Notes under the pieces: model-generated | The model's input: only the letters and a program-made list of their open reading frames with translations | What the model was told of the DNA's origin: nothing | The model's database searches: none | In this document: positions 14,614-20,862 of the stretch, piece after piece | Position numbering within the stretch: position 1 is the stretch's first letter | Layout: every line of letters begins with the position of its first letter | NCBI GenBank assembly: GCA_015487835.1 | Contig: WFOY01000017.1 | Coordinates: forward strand, 1-21,838 | DNA from: Aquificaceae bacterium | GTDB taxonomy: Bacteria; Aquificota; Aquificia; Aquificales; Aquificaceae | Reading direction: 5' to 3' | Length of the DNA: 21,838 nucleotides | Made by a program: the position numbers and the translations under genes

Positions 14614-15525
14614 ATGGTTGGGGTGCTGGTTCTGATCGTTGCGGTGAGCCTGTCCTTCTCCATGCCCAAGCTCGTATCCCCAGAGTGGCTTAAGGAGAAC
14701 TTAGGTGATCCTGACCTGGTCATACTTGAGTTCTCGGACTCCCAGAGCTATCTGGTTGAGGGGCACATACCGGGGGCGAGGCTCACAGAGAAGGAAGACT
14801 GGAGGATCATGGATGAGAAGACCGGGGCACTCGTAAAGAAACCCATTAGAGAGTACGAGCTTATGCTGAGCAGATGGGGTATAAGCAACGACTCCAAGGT
14901 GGTGATATACTACAAGGGCAACAACGTCAACGAGATCCTCGGAGCGGTTTACGCCTACTGGATATTCCACCTTCTTGGACACGAGAAGGTGGGTATCCTC
15001 GACGGGGGTTGGGTGGCCTGGACAAAAAAAGGTTTCCCGGTAGCCCACGAGGACCCTCACGTAAAGCCTGGCAACTTCAAGGCCAGATATAACCCTGAGA
15101 AGGAGATAGACTGGAGGTATCTCAAGGAGAACATAGGTAAAAAGCCTATCCTGGACGGGAGGCCCATAACCCACTACTTCGGTATAAAGAAGTTCCCAGC
15201 GGCAAAGAAGTACGGGCACGTTCCCTGCTCCGTGGTCCTGCCCTGGGAGTGGTTCGTCAAGAGGGACGAGGAAACTGGAAAGCTTTACATAGAGTTCCCT
15301 GACTACGTGGACGAGTTTTTAAGGAACCAGGGTATAGGCAAGGAGGACGAGGTTCTCCTCTTTTGCTTCGGAGGCACAGGTTCCGCCTTCCTCTACATGA
15401 TCATGGACATACACGGCTACAAAGGCATGAGGGTCTACGACGCCTCGAAGAGGGAGTGGGAGGTCCTCAACCTCCCGCTTAACCGCTACGTATGGGAGAC
15501 CTTCAAAGACTGCCGGAGACCCTGA
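14614..15525 (+). CDS. Exported two-domain rhodanese-like sulfurtransferase
   Basis: A 303-residue tandem rhodanese (thiosulfate or 3-mercaptopyruvate sulfurtransferase type) that carries sulfane sulfur as a Cys persulfide. Residues 1-17 are a signal-like hydrophobic stretch (MVGVLVLIVAVSLSFS), placing it outside the cytoplasm. N-terminal domain (about 20-145) has the typical YLVEGHIPGA but lacks the active Cys (YYKGNNVN). C-terminal domain (about 165-290) has active-site loop C251-F-G-G-T-G-S. The loop differs from the classic CRxGx[R/T], so sulfur donor is unclear. Strong AGGAGGTGG site and its own MerR-type promoter. The 3' end overlaps convergent YkgJ-type gene by 40 bp. Confidence 0.88.
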   Translation: MVGVLVLIVAVSLSFSMPKLVSPEWLKENLGDPDLVILEFSDSQSYLVEGHIPGARLTEKEDWRIMDEKTGALVKKPIREYELMLSRWGISNDSKVVIYYKGNNVNEILGAVYAYWIFHLLGHEKVGILDGGWVAWTKKGFPVAHEDPHVKPGNFKARYNPEKEIDWRYLKENIGKKPILDGRPITHYFGIKKFPAAKKYGHVPCSVVLPWEWFVKRDEETGKLYIEFPDYVDEFLRNQGIGKEDEVLLFCFGGTGSAFLYMIMDIHGYKGMRVYDASKREWEVLNLPLNRYVWETFKDCRRP

Positions 15526-16235
15526 ATACTCAAACTGAACGTCCTCTTAACTGGGTCGAACCTAAGGTGGTCCGGGAGGAAGAGGACCCACCTCTCGAGG
15601 TCGTAAAGGTTTAGCTGGGGAAACTCCCTTTGGAGGTCCCTGATCTCGGACCTCCACCTCGTCTGGAAGGCGTCCCTTATCTCCTCTATGAACGGTGCTA
15701 TCTGGTTCCTCCATATGAAGGCCAGGGGGTTCTCCCAGTCCTTCCTGCAAAGATCGCTGTCGCTGAACAGGGTGAGTCTGCACATGGAGGGCCTCGACCC
15801 GTAAACCCTACATGTCCCTTCCTCGGTGTTCAGGAAAGGACACGGGACCTCGTTCATACCGAGTCCGCAGATCAGGCCAAGCTTCTCTGAGTCCAGCATG
15901 TCCTCCGGTACGGGACTTTTAAGTTCGTAGCCGTGTCTCTTTGCCTCCTGTCTGTAAGCTTTTGCGTAGATCCTGAGGTTCTGGGCTACGACCTTCCTGT
16001 CCTTTATAGGTAAGCTGTTCAGGTCGCTGAGGATGTGGAAGGCCTCCACAATTCTGACCCAGAGAGGAACACCGTAGCAGCAGTAGGTACAGCCTTTTCG
16101 GCAGGCTATCTTAACCCTGGCGGTTACCTCTGAGATCACCCTGTCCAGCCTGCGGGAACGCTCAGCTGCATACTTGAACACAGCCTCCGGGTTCAGGACT
16201 TGCCTCCCTCCTTGGTGTCCATCTTGCCACCGCAA
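15486..16235 (-). CDS. YkgJ-type Cys-rich metal-binding protein
   Basis: About 235-249 residues. Cysteines C45, C49, C52 and C53 (CRKGCTYCC) and a second set, C132-PFL, GTC142-RVYGSRPSMC152-R, are the signature of the YkgJ/CxxCxxCC family, described as zinc or iron chelating. C123 and C163 are extra. The rest is helical. Start uncertain: TTG 16235 is the outermost; a CTG at 16196 overlapping the TGA of the upstream precursor gene, with GGAGGGAGG just before, or GTG 16181 is more likely and would still keep all cysteines. It follows the bufferin-like precursor in the same direction with overlap, so the two are probably co-transcribed; a role with the metallophore peptide is inference. Confidence 0.8.
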   Translation of the reverse strand: MRWQDGHQGGRQVLNPEAVFKYAAERSRRLDRVISEVTARVKIACRKGCTYCCYGVPLWVRIVEAFHILSDLNSLPIKDRKVVAQNLRIYAKAYRQEAKRHGYELKSPVPEDMLDSEKLGLICGLGMNEVPCPFLNTEEGTCRVYGSRPSMCRLTLFSDSDLCRKDWENPLAFIWRNQIAPFIEEIRDAFQTRWRSEIRDLQREFPQLNLYDLERWVLFLPDHLRFDPVKRTFSLSIQGLRQSLKVSHT

Positions 16236-16456
16236 GTCCCCTGACCAGCACAGACTCCCTCTTTGGGCTTCTTCTTGGTCTTCTCCTTCTCATCCTTCTT
16301 CATACCCGCACAGGTGGCCTCCTGGGTCTGGGATGGCCCCTTCTTCATGCCCGCACACTTTCCCTCACCCCCATGGGAGGAGGCGATAGCCTCAGACCCA
16401 AGTCCAAAGACGACAGCCGATCCGAGCAGCGTGATAAGCTTTTTCTTCTTGTCCAT
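16193..16456 (-). CDS. Bufferin-like Cys-repeat RiPP precursor (BufA/HvfA-like)
   Basis: An 87-residue exported small protein. Sec signal peptide at 1-26 (MDKKKKLITLLGSAVVFGLG, cleavage after AIA). The mature part is Lys/Gly rich with four cysteines, each in the motif [E/Q][G/A]xC[A/G]G: EGKCAG (C34), EATCAG (C49), EGVCAG (C69) and QGTCGG (C75). This parallels the EGKCG repeats of HvfA/BufA peptides, whose cysteines are modified by a DUF692 (MNIO) enzyme to bind copper. The MNIO and partner genes lie divergently, immediately adjacent. ATG 16456 follows AAGGAGG at 8 nt; a GTG at 16465 overlaps that site. It is not one of the standard DUF2282 sequences I recognise, hence 'bufferin-like'. Confidence 0.78.
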   Translation of the reverse strand: MDKKKKLITLLGSAVVFGLGSEAIASSHGGEGKCAGMKKGPSQTQEATCAGMKKDEKEKTKKKPKEGVCAGQGTCGGKMDTKEGGKS

Positions 16457-16478
16457 ACCAACCACCTCCTTTTTGTAA

Positions 16479-16484
16479 ATTTTA
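16479..16484 (-). promoter_or_regulatory. -10 box of the precursor gene
   Basis: Reverse-strand TAAAAT, predicted start near 16472, giving a leader of about 16 nt with the AAGGAGG ribosome site before ATG 16456. Confidence 0.4.
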
Positions 16485-16498
16485 AGATTTTGGACCTA

Positions 16499-16524
16499 TG
16501 CTTGCGTAATTTATGTCACAAGCA
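16499..16524. promoter_or_regulatory. Dyad TGCTTG-N14-CAAGCA in the bufferin divergent control region
   Basis: Perfect 6-bp arms at 16499-16504 and 16519-16524 around an AT-rich centre, between the precursor and MNIO genes and upstream of both -10 boxes. A candidate site for a metal-responsive regulator of both transcripts. It differs from the CCTTCC-N8-GGAAGG sites elsewhere in the window. Confidence 0.4.
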
Positions 16525-16534
16525 ACCCGGGGTC

Positions 16535-16540
16535 TTAGAT
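16535..16540 (+). promoter_or_regulatory. -10 box of the MNIO gene, leaderless start
   Basis: TTAGAT (or TAGATT one base on) ends 6-7 nt before ATG 16548; no ribosome site precedes the ATG. Confidence 0.4.
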
Positions 16541-16547
16541 TTAAGTT

Positions 16548-17372
16548 ATGGACACCCCAAAGGTTCCCCCAGGCGTCGGCCTGGGGCTGAGGTACGCCTT
16601 CGCTGAGGAGGTAATAGAGAGGGAAGAAGGTCCCCAGTGGTTCGAGATAGCCCCTGAGAACTGGATGGGGAGGGGAGGTTTCTTCAGGGCGACTCTGGAT
16701 AAGATCAGGGAGAGGTTTCCCCTCGTCTGCCACGGGCTCTCCCTCTCCTTGGGATCTCCCGACCCTCTGAACGTCCAGTTCTTGAAGGAGATCAAGACCT
16801 TCCTCAGGGATTTCGAGATAGAGGTTTACTCGGACCACCTCAGCTTCTCCTCCCTCGGGGGTTCCTACCTGCACGACCTTTTCCCCCTGCCCTTCACGGA
16901 GGACATGGTTCGCCACGTCTCCTCTAAGATCATGGAGGTCCAGGACATACTTGGGATCCCCCTCCTCGTGGAGAACATAACCTACTACAGCAGGTTGCCG
17001 GGAGATATGGAGGAGTGGGAGTTTATAAACGCCGTCCTCAGCGAGAGCGGTGCCTACCTACTCCTTGACGTTAACAACGTTTACGTTAATTCGGTAAACC
17101 ACGGTTACGATCCCTACGAGTTCGTAGACAGGTTGGACCTATCAAGGGTGGCTTACATCCACATAGCCGGACACGAGAGGTCTGAGAGGATCCTGATAGA
17201 CACCCACGGTTCCCAGGTAGCAAGAGAGGTTTACAGACTTTTGGAGCACACCCTCGAGAGGAAGGGTTCTGTTCCTGTTCTACTCGAGAGGGACAACAAC
17301 ATACCTGAGTACCCGGTTCTCCTTAAGGAGGTAGAGAGTGTCAGGAGGGTATGTGAGAGGGTGGGTGCTTAG
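16548..17372 (+). CDS. MNIO (DUF692) multinuclear iron oxygenase, BufB/HvfB-like
   Basis: A 274-residue TIM-barrel enzyme of the DUF692 family, which includes MbnB, TglH, ChrH, HvfB and BufB and oxidatively modifies peptide cysteines. Metal ligand and core motifs are all present: GVGLGLRYAF, C61-H62-GLSLSLG, S-D96-H97-LSF, E142-N143-ITYYS, LLLD174-VNN-VYVN, H185, YIH205-IAGH209, D218-T-H220-G and LLE247-RDNNIPEY. No Shine-Dalgarno; leaderless start predicted. The adjacent Cys-repeat precursor (divergent) is its likely substrate and the downstream DUF2063 gene its recognition partner. Confidence 0.93.
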   Translation: MDTPKVPPGVGLGLRYAFAEEVIEREEGPQWFEIAPENWMGRGGFFRATLDKIRERFPLVCHGLSLSLGSPDPLNVQFLKEIKTFLRDFEIEVYSDHLSFSSLGGSYLHDLFPLPFTEDMVRHVSSKIMEVQDILGIPLLVENITYYSRLPGDMEEWEFINAVLSESGAYLLLDVNNVYVNSVNHGYDPYEFVDRLDLSRVAYIHIAGHERSERILIDTHGSQVAREVYRLLEHTLERKGSVPVLLERDNNIPEYPVLLKEVESVRRVCERVGA

Positions 17373-17376
17373 GTCT

Positions 17377-18099
17377 ATGGAGACCCTCTTCCGCACAGCA
17401 AGGGGGGAGGTGGAACCTGCCGACAGGGGATCAGCCCTTTACAGGGATCTGGTCTTCAACAGGTTCTACGACACAGTGAAGACCTCCTTCCCTGTGTTCT
17501 CAAAAATTGTAGGCCGGAAGGTCCTGAGGGACCTTGTCAGCGATTTCCTCAAAGAGGATCACAGGTCACCAATCCTTGCGGACCTGTCTTACGATTTTGC
17601 TGAGTTCTTCAGGAGGACGGACCACCCTGTGAAGGAACGCCTGCCCTTTCTTGAAGACCTTCTTGAGTTCGAGTTGGCCGAGCTGGAGGTGTTCACAGCC
17701 CCTGACAGCCCAGTAGATAAAGAACCCTTCGACTGGAACTCGAACTTCGAGATCACACCCTCCTGCAAGCTTAAAGAGTTCAGCTATCCCGTTCACAGGG
17801 CGGAGGAGATCGAGCCTAAAGACCTTCTGAAGATGAGAGGGTCCTACTACATGATCCTCTACAGGGACCCCGAGGACCATGGGGTTAAGCGCCTGGATCT
17901 CACAGAGTTTGTGTACAACTTCCTAAGGAGCGTTCTGATAGAGGGGAAGACACCGGCCGAGTCCTTCCGGATCGAGGATCCGGACCTGGAACCGGAGGAG
18001 GTAAAGCCTTACCTTGAAAGGTTCCTCGGGGATCTTCTCAGGATGGGAGCCATAAGAAGGTCTAAACTCAGCGGTAGTCCTGGTCGCTCTTCACCCTGA
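17377..18099 (+). CDS. MNIO partner protein, BufC/HvfC-like (DUF2063)
   Basis: About 240 residues. The N-terminal helical domain [20 protein letters not shown] followed by [20 protein letters not shown] matches the DUF2063 'putative DNA-binding domain' pattern (YRxxxxxxxxxxLxxxFPV), then [20 protein letters not shown] and [16 protein letters not shown]. In HvfC/BufC the protein binds the precursor and presents it to the MNIO enzyme. The C-terminal part (about 130-240) has a winged-helix-like character. ATG 17377 begins 4 nt after the MNIO stop; GTG codons at 17338, 17353 and 17365 are in-frame alternatives that would overlap the MNIO gene. The 3' end overlaps convergent queF by 32 bp. Confidence 0.88.
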   Translation: METLFRTARGEVEPADRGSALYRDLVFNRFYDTVKTSFPVFSKIVGRKVLRDLVSDFLKEDHRSPILADLSYDFAEFFRRTDHPVKERLPFLEDLLEFELAELEVFTAPDSPVDKEPFDWNSNFEITPSCKLKEFSYPVHRAEEIEPKDLLKMRGSYYMILYRDPEDHGVKRLDLTEFVYNFLRSVLIEGKTPAESFRIEDPDLEPEEVKPYLERFLGDLLRMGAIRRSKLSGSPGRSSP

Positions 18100-18460
18100 C
18101 CACTGTCTTGACGTTTCCCCTTGGGTTGAAGTCACCGACCACCTCAAGGAACCGGGGCTTCAGGAGTTCGTAAAGGGCCTGGTATATCTCGTTGGTCGCC
18201 TGTTCGTGGGATATGTATCTGTTCCTGAACTTGTTGAGCCACAGCTTCAGGGATCTCAGCTCAACTATGTATTTGTCGGGTATGTATCGTATCCTTATAG
18301 TGGCGTAGTCTGGGTACCCGGACCTGGGACAGAGGCAGGAGAACTCGGGGAAGGTTATCTCTATCATGTAGTCCCTTTCAGGAGACGGATTGTCCCAGAC
18401 CTCCAGCTGGGCCTCCTCTATGGCCCTCTCGCCGTACTTCTTTTCCCTTACCTCCTCCAT
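18068..18460 (-). CDS. queF: NADPH-dependent 7-cyano-7-deazaguanine reductase QueF
   Basis: A 130-residue short (YkvM-type) QueF that reduces preQ0 to preQ1 in queuosine synthesis. Active-site C44 in [18 protein letters not shown] with D51, substrate-binding E68 in [15 protein letters not shown], and H85-E86 in [11 protein letters not shown]-terminal [15 protein letters not shown] is typical. A reverse-strand TATATT (18474-18469) ends 8 nt before ATG 18460, with no ribosome site, so the message is probably leaderless. Divergent from the DsrE-like gene, with overlapping -10 boxes. Confidence 0.94.
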   Translation of the reverse strand: MEEVREKKYGERAIEEAQLEVWDNPSPERDYMIEITFPEFSCLCPRSGYPDYATIRIRYIPDKYIVELRSLKLWLNKFRNRYISHEQATNEIYQALYELLKPRFLEVVGDFNPRGNVKTVVRVKSDQDYR

Positions 18461-18468
18461 GGGTATTT

Positions 18469-18474
18469 AATATA
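18469..18474 (-). promoter_or_regulatory. -10 box of queF
   Basis: Reverse-strand TATATT 8 nt before ATG 18460. It overlaps the forward -10 of the DsrE-like gene, so the two promoters probably exclude each other. Confidence 0.45.
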
Positions 18475-18478
18475 TAAT
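18473..18478 (+). promoter_or_regulatory. -10 box of the DsrE-like gene
   Basis: Forward TATAAT; predicted start near 18485, giving a leader of about 20 nt that is almost entirely a hairpin. Confidence 0.45.
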
Positions 18479-18485
18479 CTTCCCC

Positions 18486-18505
18486 TGGTTAGGGGGTACT
18501 AACCA
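18486..18505 (+). repeat. Inverted repeat abutting the start codon of the DsrE-like gene
   Basis: TGGTTAG (18486-18492), loop GGGGTA, CTAACCA (18499-18505); the right arm ends on the A of the ATG. In RNA it would hold the only purine-rich (GGGGG) ribosome site in its stem-loop junction; in DNA it is an operator-like dyad at the predicted transcription start. Confidence 0.4.
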
Positions 18506-18825
18506 TGAGGGTGGGGATAGTGCTCTGCTCAAACGATCCTGAAACAGCCTGGAACGCCTTCAGGTTCGGGGTGTTTTCTCTGGCTCAGGGGGACGAGGTC
18601 AAGGTCTTTCTGCTGGGGAAGGGAGTTGAGGTTATGAATCTTCAGGACGCCACCCACGACGTGAAGGGTCAGATGGATCTTTTCAGGGAGAACGGGGGTG
18701 AGATAATCGCCTGCGGTGTGTGCTTAGAGTCGAGGGGTTCCAGGGAGGGTGCGGCCTGCCCCGTTGGATCGATGAGCGACCTTTACGACCTGGTGGCCTG
18801 GGCGGACAGGGTGGTGTCCTTCTGA
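18505..18825 (+). CDS. DsrE/DsrF-like sulfur-relay protein
   Basis: A 106-residue cytoplasmic protein with the DsrE fold: N-terminal RVGIVLCSNDPETAWNAFRF, central GDEVKVFLLGKGVEV, and the Cys-bearing loop EIIAC70-GVC73-LESRG, with C85 in AACPVGS. In DsrE-family proteins this conserved Cys carries sulfur as a persulfide. C70 and C73 form an unusual CxxC pair. It lies 33-39 nt before the thioredoxin gene, in the same direction, with a MerR-type promoter between. Confidence 0.82.
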   Translation: MRVGIVLCSNDPETAWNAFRFGVFSLAQGDEVKVFLLGKGVEVMNLQDATHDVKGQMDLFRENGGEIIACGVCLESRGSREGAACPVGSMSDLYDLVAWADRVVSF

Positions 18826-18826
18826 G

Positions 18827-18857
18827 TTGCCTTCCAGTAAACTGGAAGGTTTAGATT
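18827..18857 (+). promoter_or_regulatory. MerR/CueR-type promoter of the thioredoxin-ccdA-merR operon
   Basis: -35 TTGCCT (18827-18832), 19-bp spacer, -10 TAGATT (18852-18857). The spacer holds CCTTCCAG (18830-18837), TAAA and CTGGAAGG (18842-18849), a perfect 8-bp-arm dyad with the same outer arms as the site at 14557-14587. Predicted start at about 18864, next to ATG 18865. The operon includes a MerR regulator gene, suggesting autoregulation. Confidence 0.78.
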
Positions 18858-18864
18858 TATGTCC

Positions 18865-19119
18865 ATGGGGGTAGTGGTAGAGATCCTGGAGGCAGGCTAC
18901 TGTCCCAAGTGTGCCGTTGTCAAGGACAGGGTCCTCAAGGTGGCCAGGGATATGGGTGTCGACGTCAAGGTCATAGACCCTGTGAAGGACGCTGACAGGG
19001 TGGTCAGCCTGGGCATCCTGACGTCCCCCACGGTAGTGGTCAACGGGAAGATAAAGTTTGCAGGTGTTATACCTTCCGAGGAGAAGATCAGAAGGGCCAT
19101 AGAGGAGGAGATGGTTTGA
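18865..19119 (+). CDS. Small thioredoxin-like disulfide protein (CPKC)
   Basis: An 84-residue thioredoxin-fold protein of the compact 'redox-active disulfide protein 2' type. Active site C13-P-K-C16 near the N-terminus (VEILEAGYCPKC) and cis-proline region ILTSPTVVVNGKIKFAG. No signal peptide. ATG 18865 is preferred to ATG 18859, because 18859 would lie before the transcription start predicted from the MerR-type promoter; leaderless. Its stop TGA overlaps the TTG start of the membrane protein (TTGA). Likely exchanges electrons with that CcdA-like membrane partner. Confidence 0.86.
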   Translation: MGVVVEILEAGYCPKCAVVKDRVLKVARDMGVDVKVIDPVKDADRVVSLGILTSPTVVVNGKIKFAGVIPSEEKIRRAIEEEMV

Positions 19120-20396
19120 TCCCGGTCTATCTGGTCCCTGTCCTTGGTTTCCTATCGTTCCTTACCCCCTGCATGTGGAACCTTAACCTGATCCTGAGGG
19201 CTTACGTAAATTCCAGGGGTATATCTGACCTGATCGTTCTTGCACTTTCCCGGTTCGCCCTAATGAACCTGATCGCCCTTGTCGTTTACTTAGCGTCTTC
19301 AAAGATCTCTCTTGATCAGGAAAAACTGGCGTTCGTTCAGGTAGTTATAGGCCTCGTGTTCATACTCGGCTTCCCAGCCATGCGGAAGATCGGCTTTGCA
19401 CCCTTGGACCTCTCGCCCCAGTTCCTTTTCCCAGGTAAGAACATAAGACCCGGTCTCGCTCTTGGTCTGAGCATACCCTACTGTAGCGTTCCCTTTATAG
19501 TGCTTCTGGTCGCTTACTCCCTGGCCTTCAAAACCCCGTTCCTTATATTCAACCTCTACACCCTCGCCGTCACCCTGCCCACTCTGGTTATAGTAGCCGC
19601 CCCGGAGGTATGGGTGAGGAAGGTCTCACACCTTATACCTGTCGTCCCAGCTGTAACAGGGGTGTTTCTGATCTTGTCCCTGAGCCTGGTTCTGGACTTT
19701 GGGGAGTTCACCATCCTTGTGTCTTCCCTACTTCAGGATCCAAAGCCTTTATATCTGATAGTGCCCCTGATGTTCCTGATGGGTTTCCTAACGAGTCTTG
19801 GCCCTTCCACACTTCCCCTGCTTCCCGTTGTCTTCGGGATCCTGGTAACCAGACATGGGAAGGGTAGGGAGATCGCTTACAGCGTGGTCAGCTTTCTGGT
19901 AGCCTTTGGGATCACCCACAGCCTTCTGGGTGCGTTGGCCTCCTTAGGGGCTATCGCCGTAAACAGCCTCTTCAGGACCGAGATATTCAGCCTGGTCGTG
20001 GCCCTTCTGCTCATACTCATAGCCCTACACCTTATAGGCCTTGTGCCCATGTCCCTGGAGGTTGCCAGGTTAAATCCGGTAAGGGACCCCAGGTCAAGCA
20101 GCTTCCTCGTCGGTGTGGCCTACACCTTCTCCATGTGCCCCTCGTGTACCTCTCTGTTTGCGGGCGCCCTTCTTCTGAGTGCCACCTTTGAGGACCCGGC
20201 CCTTGGCGCGTTACTGATGCTGGTTTACAGCGTAGGGAGATCCACGCCTGTTTTCCTGTCAGGTTTCGTCACCTCCGCCCTCCAGCCGGTGATAAGGAAC
20301 AGGTACCGTGCTGTGAACTTAGGTGTGGCCTTTCTGTTTATCGTAATGTCCCTTTACTTTATGAGGAACTTCCTAAACGGCTTCCTGAGGTCTTAA
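19116..20396 (+). CDS. Duplicated CcdA-like thiol-redox membrane protein
   Basis: A 426-residue integral membrane protein, roughly 11-12 predicted helices. It looks like two CcdA/DsbD-type halves. The first half has VLGFLSFLTPCMW (C19) and SIPYCSVPFIVL (C123), the spacing of the two redox cysteines of CcdA. The second half has LMGFLTSLGPSTLPLLPVVF, where the first Cys is replaced by S231, and TFSMC341-PSC344-TSLFAGALLL. CcdA moves electrons from cytoplasmic thioredoxin outward. TTG start 19116 overlaps the thioredoxin stop; GGAGGAG at 19104-19110 is the ribosome site. Exact function (electron export versus thiophilic metal transport) is open. Confidence 0.75.
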   Translation: MIPVYLVPVLGFLSFLTPCMWNLNLILRAYVNSRGISDLIVLALSRFALMNLIALVVYLASSKISLDQEKLAFVQVVIGLVFILGFPAMRKIGFAPLDLSPQFLFPGKNIRPGLALGLSIPYCSVPFIVLLVAYSLAFKTPFLIFNLYTLAVTLPTLVIVAAPEVWVRKVSHLIPVVPAVTGVFLILSLSLVLDFGEFTILVSSLLQDPKPLYLIVPLMFLMGFLTSLGPSTLPLLPVVFGILVTRHGKGREIAYSVVSFLVAFGITHSLLGALASLGAIAVNSLFRTEIFSLVVALLLILIALHLIGLVPMSLEVARLNPVRDPRSSSFLVGVAYTFSMCPSCTSLFAGALLLSATFEDPALGALLMLVYSVGRSTPVFLSGFVTSALQPVIRNRYRAVNLGVAFLFIVMSLYFMRNFLNGFLRS

Positions 20397-20399
20397 TAT
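20394..20399 (+). promoter_or_regulatory. Possible internal -10 box of the MerR gene
   Basis: TAATAT overlaps the stop of the membrane protein gene and ends 7 nt before ATG 20407; no ribosome site precedes the ATG. A separate leaderless transcript is possible. Confidence 0.3.
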
Positions 20400-20406
20400 A
20401 TACCTT

Positions 20407-20862
20407 ATGAGGATAGGTGATCTGGCGAAAAAGACCGGTGTAAACCCAAAGACCCTGAGGTACTGGGAGGAGATAGGCCTACTTCCACGACCACCGAGGA
20501 ACATCTCCGGTTACAGGGACTACGGTGAGGAGTACGTGGACCTATGCAGGTTCATACTCAAGGCGAAGTCCTTAGGTTTCAAGCTGGATGAGATCAGGGA
20601 GATCCTCGAGATCAGGTTCTCAGGGGAGGAACCCTGCGGGTGCGTTGTCGATAAGATAAGGGAGAAGATAGACCAGATAGACAGACTGATCGAGGACCTG
20701 AAGAGGAGAAGGGACCTCCTCGAGAGTCTTTTAAGCAGGAGGCGGTCAGGGACCGCCCCCGTGTGCCCCATAATCGAGTCAGACGTCGAACTTGAGAACG
20801 AACCTGCTGGTCTTTTCGTTCCAGATGGAGAAGAGGTACCAGGCCCCGGCAAAACCGAGTAA
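20407..20862 (+). CDS. MerR-family transcriptional regulator (CueR/ZntR-like)
   Basis: A 151-residue regulator. N-terminal winged helix MRIGDLAKKTGVNPKTLRYW and the wing SGYRDYGEEYVDLCRFI are typical of MerR, followed by GFKLDEIREIL, the long dimerisation helix (about 80-110) and a metal-loop region ending APVC120-PIIE, closely like CueR ADCPIIE. Aligned without gaps to CueR as I recall it, C77 replaces the invariant S77 of monovalent-metal sensors, C79 is also Cys, and the first loop Cys (C112) is Arg. C77 is a hallmark of divalent sensors (ZntR, MerR, PbrR). It probably binds the two CCTTCC-N8-GGAAGG promoters in this window. The tail after residue 125 overlaps the convergent YeeE/YedE gene by 84 bp. 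Confidence 0.9.
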   Translation: MRIGDLAKKTGVNPKTLRYWEEIGLLPRPPRNISGYRDYGEEYVDLCRFILKAKSLGFKLDEIREILEIRFSGEEPCGCVVDKIREKIDQIDRLIEDLKRRRDLLESLLSRRRSGTAPVCPIIESDVELENEPAGLFVPDGEEVPGPGKTE

